From Shimia sediminis (lineage in GTDB: Bacteria > Pseudomonadota > Alphaproteobacteria > Rhodobacterales > Rhodobacteraceae), in NCBI RefSeq assembly GCF_003990645.1, contig NZ_RYZK01000002.1, forward strand, positions 1-64,000: a stretch of 64,000 nucleotides of DNA, in the 5' to 3' direction. Shown piece by piece: positions 61,127 to 64,000 of this stretch (positions are counted from its first letter, which is position 1; every line of letters starts with the position of its first letter). The position numbers were made by a program, and so were the translations under genes. A model generated the notes under the pieces. It did not search any database. It saw only the letters and a list, made by a program, of their open reading frames with translations, and was not told where the DNA came from.

Positions 61127-62614
61127 TCAGTCTCGAAACCGGCTCAACACTGCCTGTGCAGTTTGAGCCACGTTTTCATCCAGCTCTGGTGGCGGGGGCG
61201 CTGCGCGACGCTCGGCCAGATCCAGCTCGATACGTTCGAACAGATCCAGATCGTCCAATCCGCTGGAGCTGAGGGGAATGTTCGCCCCAAGGTAGCGAGA
61301 GTTCCAAACCTGCGTCCGACAATGGTCAACCGTGTGTTGCTCGGCAAGAAACTGACCACGAGGGCCAAGACTGTCTATCAGGTCCGTGCCGATCATCGCA
61401 TCCGAAATCTCAGCGCCTTCCCACATCTTGCGCAAGAGGCCTGCCATGTCATCGCACAGCAGCAGCGCTGGCTCGGAAAAGGTTAACCCCTGATCCAAAG
61501 ACCCCAGATAGTCGCAGGTTGCAGGGCGATTGTAGAACATCTGCATCATGTTGGCCGAGATTTCCCAAACTGCGTCCTGATTGAAACGGCGCGCGACCGA
61601 ACAGCCCCCTGAACCGGTCAGGGGCGGGATGTTCATTGCACGGCGCACCTGACACGCGGCCATGTCGGCCATGGCAGTTTGCGAAAAGCTGCCAATGGCG
61701 CCTGTCGCGGGCTCCATGAAAAACACATCTGATCCACCAATGCAGAAGCTACCCTCTTCGACGGCTTGTCCCAAAACCATGGCGGCAAAGTCCGTCATCA
61801 ACGCATGAACCAGACAGCCCGCCAACGTGATTGGCGACGACGCTCCTCCGATTGGCAGGGTGCCGACACCAATTGGAATACCCGCACGCACGCCCGATAT
61901 GATCTGGTCGATGTGGATTTTCGCAAAATTCACCGGCAGAGGCGTGATGATGTGAAAGAAATAGGGTTTGGCGCGCAATGCGTCAGCCCCACCGCGAACG
62001 GCGCTGGCGATCTCAATCACCGCCTTCAGAGAGTCAGGATACTCGCAAAGATACTCCAAAGGTTTCACGGTGTTCTGAGCCATGCACAGAAACTCGTCGA
62101 TTTCGCCATGCATTGTGGAATCCGCCACATTTTTCACGGACACACAAACCGCATCGATATTGGGCAAACCGTCAGCCAGCCGCGTAATAGCGGCAAGATC
62201 TTCGCGGGTCGAAGGGCGTGGCTCACCGTCTTCACCATAAACGGCAATGCAGGTCATCCCGGGCAGGAAAAGAGTGTGATTGGTGCTGATCGTGACCGGA
62301 TTTTCGGCGTTGCGATCAAAGATCTCGACCTCGTGCGCCATAGTCTTCAGCGCCCTTCGGGTCACTTCTCTGGGGAATTTCACAATCCCGTTTGAACCAA
62401 CATCACAGCCATAGTCGTGCAACAGGTCGTCTGCCTCGGTGCCTGGTTCGAACACGATGCCAGAAGACTCCATCAACCCAATAGCCGTATCAATCACCTT
62501 GGCAACTTCATCATCCCGCAGCGGGCCATAGGCCGGTGTTGGACCGAAGTGTTTGGTCTCGGGTCCTCGGGCAACACTTGTTTCAGGTTTCTTCCGCGTA
62601 CGGCCGCGTCGCAT
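61127..62614 (-). CDS. Second MttB-family methyltransferase homologue
   Basis: A 495-aa MttB-superfamily protein only distantly similar to the one at 59508. Segments include LRDDEVAKVIDTAIGLMESS, ENPVTISTNHTLFLPGMTCI, FFHIITPLPVNFAKIHIDQI and RRAMNIPPLTGSGGCSVARR. It also lacks in-frame UAG. The start ATG 62614 has AAGGAAG upstream. It converges with the first homologue and is divergent from the second Pot-type transporter, whose shared intergenic region carries the TTTGAGCGCTCAAA palindrome. The pair may act on two methylation states of one substrate. Confidence 0.87.
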   Translation of the reverse strand: MRRGRTRKKPETSVARGPETKHFGPTPAYGPLRDDEVAKVIDTAIGLMESSGIVFEPGTEADDLLHDYGCDVGSNGIVKFPREVTRRALKTMAHEVEIFDRNAENPVTISTNHTLFLPGMTCIAVYGEDGEPRPSTREDLAAITRLADGLPNIDAVCVSVKNVADSTMHGEIDEFLCMAQNTVKPLEYLCEYPDSLKAVIEIASAVRGGADALRAKPYFFHIITPLPVNFAKIHIDQIISGVRAGIPIGVGTLPIGGASSPITLAGCLVHALMTDFAAMVLGQAVEEGSFCIGGSDVFFMEPATGAIGSFSQTAMADMAACQVRRAMNIPPLTGSGGCSVARRFNQDAVWEISANMMQMFYNRPATCDYLGSLDQGLTFSEPALLLCDDMAGLLRKMWEGAEISDAMIGTDLIDSLGPRGQFLAEQHTVDHCRTQVWNSRYLGANIPLSSSGLDDLDLFERIELDLAERRAAPPPPELDENVAQTAQAVLSRFRD

Positions 62615-62696
62615 GGCACTTCCTTGCTTACAGTTGGATTTTATTTGTGAGTGGCCCTCAGGCTAGTCTGCGCTACACCTTTCTGGCAATAATTTT

Positions 62697-62710
62697 TTTG
62701 AGCGCTCAAA
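62697..62710. promoter_or_regulatory. Perfect palindrome, probable TetR operator
   Basis: TTTGAGCGCTCAAA is fully self-complementary. It lies 83 bases from the start of the minus-strand MttB-family gene and 115 bases from the plus-strand permease gene. An extra half-site GCTCAAA follows at about 62721-62727. It matches the TTGAG/CTCAA repeats beside the TetR gene. Confidence 0.65.
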
Positions 62711-62824
62711 TAAAATTATTGCTCAAACATGATTCTCATGTATTAAACCCTAAAGAAACGGTTGCTCCGCGGGTCTGGTTTGGGCTCGATAGACGGAGAT
62801 ACCAACAGGAAGAGGGCCACAAAC

Positions 62825-63691
62825 ATGGGTGTGACGCTCGACAAAGAAGCCCGCCAGGGGCTTACATTGCTCAGCCCAGCAGCTCTATATGCGCTGTTGA
62901 TGCTGGCGGCGCCTCTGGCGATGGTGGTGACGTTCAGCTTCTGGACACAGAACTATCTGGATATCGACACAACGCCCACGCTCGACAATTACCGCGAGGC
63001 GTGGAGCAAACCGATTTATCAGGTGTTGATGTTCCGATCCCTCAGAATTTCGCTTACCGTCACGGTGGTGACCGTGCTGTTGGCCTTTCCGATTGCCTAT
63101 TACATTTCCTTCCACGTCAAACAACGCAAGGCTTTGTGGTTGTTCCTGATCACGGTGCCATTTTGGACCAGCTATCTGCTGCGGGTCTTTCTCTGGAAGG
63201 TCATTTTGGGCTTTAACGGTGTGCTGAACACAGCCCTGATGCAAGTCGGGCTGATAGATGAGCCGCTGACCTTTATCCTCTACAATGCCAACGCCGTTGT
63301 CCTGACACTCGCCCACGCCTGGGCACCGTTTGCGATCCTGCCCATCTTTGTCGCTCTGGAAAAAATCGACCGATCTCTGCTGGAAGCGGCGGAAGATCTG
63401 GGGGATGGTCCGGTGCGTCAGTTCTTTCGAGTTACCCTGCCTCTGGCGATGCCAGGGGTCATTGCCGCGACCCTTATTGTTCTAATCCCCACTGTAGGAG
63501 ATTTCATCACGCCGCGTCTGGTCGGAGGCACGGACGGCCTGATGATTGCCAATATGATCCAGATTCAGTTCGGCAAGGCCAACAATGCTCCGTTGGGCGC
63601 AGCACTGGCGATTTCCTCGATGGTCATCGTCGCGTCGATCAGCCTGCTAATCTACTTCGCGGGCAAGAAGTTTGGAGGAAAGGTCGAATGA
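62825..63691 (+). CDS. Polyamine-type ABC transporter permease (PotB-like), second system
   Basis: A 288-aa permease of normal size, unlike the enlarged one at 46237. Six membrane spans start with LTLLSPAALYALLMLAAPLA; LDNYREAWSKPIYQVLMF and the EAA loop LLEAAEDLGDGPVRQFFRVT are typical of PotB/PotH. ATG 62825 was chosen over the upstream in-frame 62762, which looks non-coding. It overlaps the next permease gene by ATGA. With the MttB-family genes and a BetI-like repressor next door, betaines or other methylated amines are likely ligands. Confidence 0.92.
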   Translation: MGVTLDKEARQGLTLLSPAALYALLMLAAPLAMVVTFSFWTQNYLDIDTTPTLDNYREAWSKPIYQVLMFRSLRISLTVTVVTVLLAFPIAYYISFHVKQRKALWLFLITVPFWTSYLLRVFLWKVILGFNGVLNTALMQVGLIDEPLTFILYNANAVVLTLAHAWAPFAILPIFVALEKIDRSLLEAAEDLGDGPVRQFFRVTLPLAMPGVIAATLIVLIPTVGDFITPRLVGGTDGLMIANMIQIQFGKANNAPLGAALAISSMVIVASISLLIYFAGKKFGGKVE

Positions 63692-64000
63692 GCAGATCCC
63701 GAAAGGCTTTTTCGGCAAGGGCGCTGACGGTCTATGCGTTGCTGTACATGCTGTTCCTATATGCGCCGGTCATCCTGCTGCCGCTCTTTGCATTTAACGA
63801 CGCCACTATTGTGTCCTTTCCGCTGAAAGGGTTCACAACAAAGTGGTTTGATGTCCTGTGGACGACCGAGGCGTTGCATGGTGCGGTCAGGAACAGCATG
63901 ATCGTCGCTGTGTCCACGGCCCTGCTCAGCACAGTGCTGGGAGCCTGCGCAGCGCGCGCCTCGTCACGCTATCGTTTCCCCGGCAAGCGACCCGTCATGG
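63688..64000 (+). CDS. Polyamine-type ABC transporter permease (PotC-like), partial at window end
   Basis: The first 104 codons of a PotC/PotI-type permease, open at the right edge. The N-terminus reads MSRSRKAFSARALTVYALLY, then LFLYAPVILLPLFAFNDATI and FPLKGFTTKWFDVLW, the standard PotC opening, and a second span (NSMIVAVSTALLSTVLGACA). Its ATG overlaps the preceding permease stop. Confidence 0.92.
   Translation, partial: MSRSRKAFSARALTVYALLYMLFLYAPVILLPLFAFNDATIVSFPLKGFTTKWFDVLWTTEALHGAVRNSMIVAVSTALLSTVLGACAARASSRYRFPGKRPVM

Noticed and set aside
1-64000. CRISPR arrays, insertion sequences, phage or conjugation genes, restriction systems
   Set aside because: Looked for and not found: no regular spaced repeats, transposase or integrase frames, or defence-type domains were recognised.

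Overview
The window looks like part of a chromosome of a marine alphaproteobacterium of the Rhodobacteraceae (roseobacter type). The grounds are the EF-Tu tail near a tRNA-Trp gene, a DUF2793 protein beside capsule genes, and dense clusters for uptake and breakdown of nitrogenous osmolytes. The assignment rests on recognised families and gene order, not on a database search.

Region 1 (1-2222) is housekeeping: the 3' end of tuf with its terminator, two lysophospholipid-acyltransferase-type proteins (PlsC family, and a DUF374 protein on the minus strand) and tRNA-Trp(CCA).

Region 2 (about 2.4-26.9 kb) is a surface-polysaccharide locus starting just 3' of tRNA-Trp. It encodes a KpsM/KpsE/KpsT-type ABC exporter, dTDP-L-rhamnose synthesis (rfbC-rfbB-rfbD, with rfbA 14 kb away), GDP-mannose and GDP-4-keto-6-deoxymannose synthesis (manC, gmd), two 859-aa multidomain glycosyltransferases, a GT2 enzyme, an initiating sugar-phosphate transferase, an O-acetyltransferase, an FkbM-like methyltransferase and two unrelated sulfotransferase-like proteins. 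The product is probably a rhamnose-containing, acetylated, methylated and sulfated capsule or exopolysaccharide. Inside the locus on the minus strand lie a DUF2793 protein and an RTX/DUF4214 protein whose frame is cut by one in-frame TGA.

Region 3 (26.9-43.7 kb) is catabolic. A PAS-LuxR regulator sits beside a strong dyad and is divergent from an operon for an M20 deacylase, a Dpp/Opp-type ABC transporter, a cupin, a GNAT protein, an aldehyde dehydrogenase and an SDR. Next comes a set resembling but not matching ectoine degradation: an ectoine-hydrolase homologue (DoeA/EutD type), an ArgE-type deacetylase, a DUF1989 protein, a diaminopropionate-ammonia-lyase-like PLP enzyme, a metal-type M24 peptidase and an EutA/maleate-isomerase-like protein.

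Region 4 (43.8-57.3 kb) has a complete PotABCD-type importer followed by a clear creatinase, suggesting creatine import and hydrolysis. The creatinase leader can fold into two mutually exclusive hairpins, one covering its ribosome binding site. Downstream are a LysR regulator, an aldehyde dehydrogenase, an atypical M19 dipeptidase, an unrecognised 562-aa protein, a DUF3726 protein and an Ldh-family oxidoreductase.

Region 5 (57.6-64 kb) has an IclR regulator, a BetI-like TetR regulator, two MttB-family methyltransferase homologues and the start of a second Pot-type transporter. TTGAG/CTCAA inverted repeats in both divergent intergenic regions suggest one TetR-controlled regulon for a methylated-amine or betaine substrate. 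The window ends inside the second permease gene.
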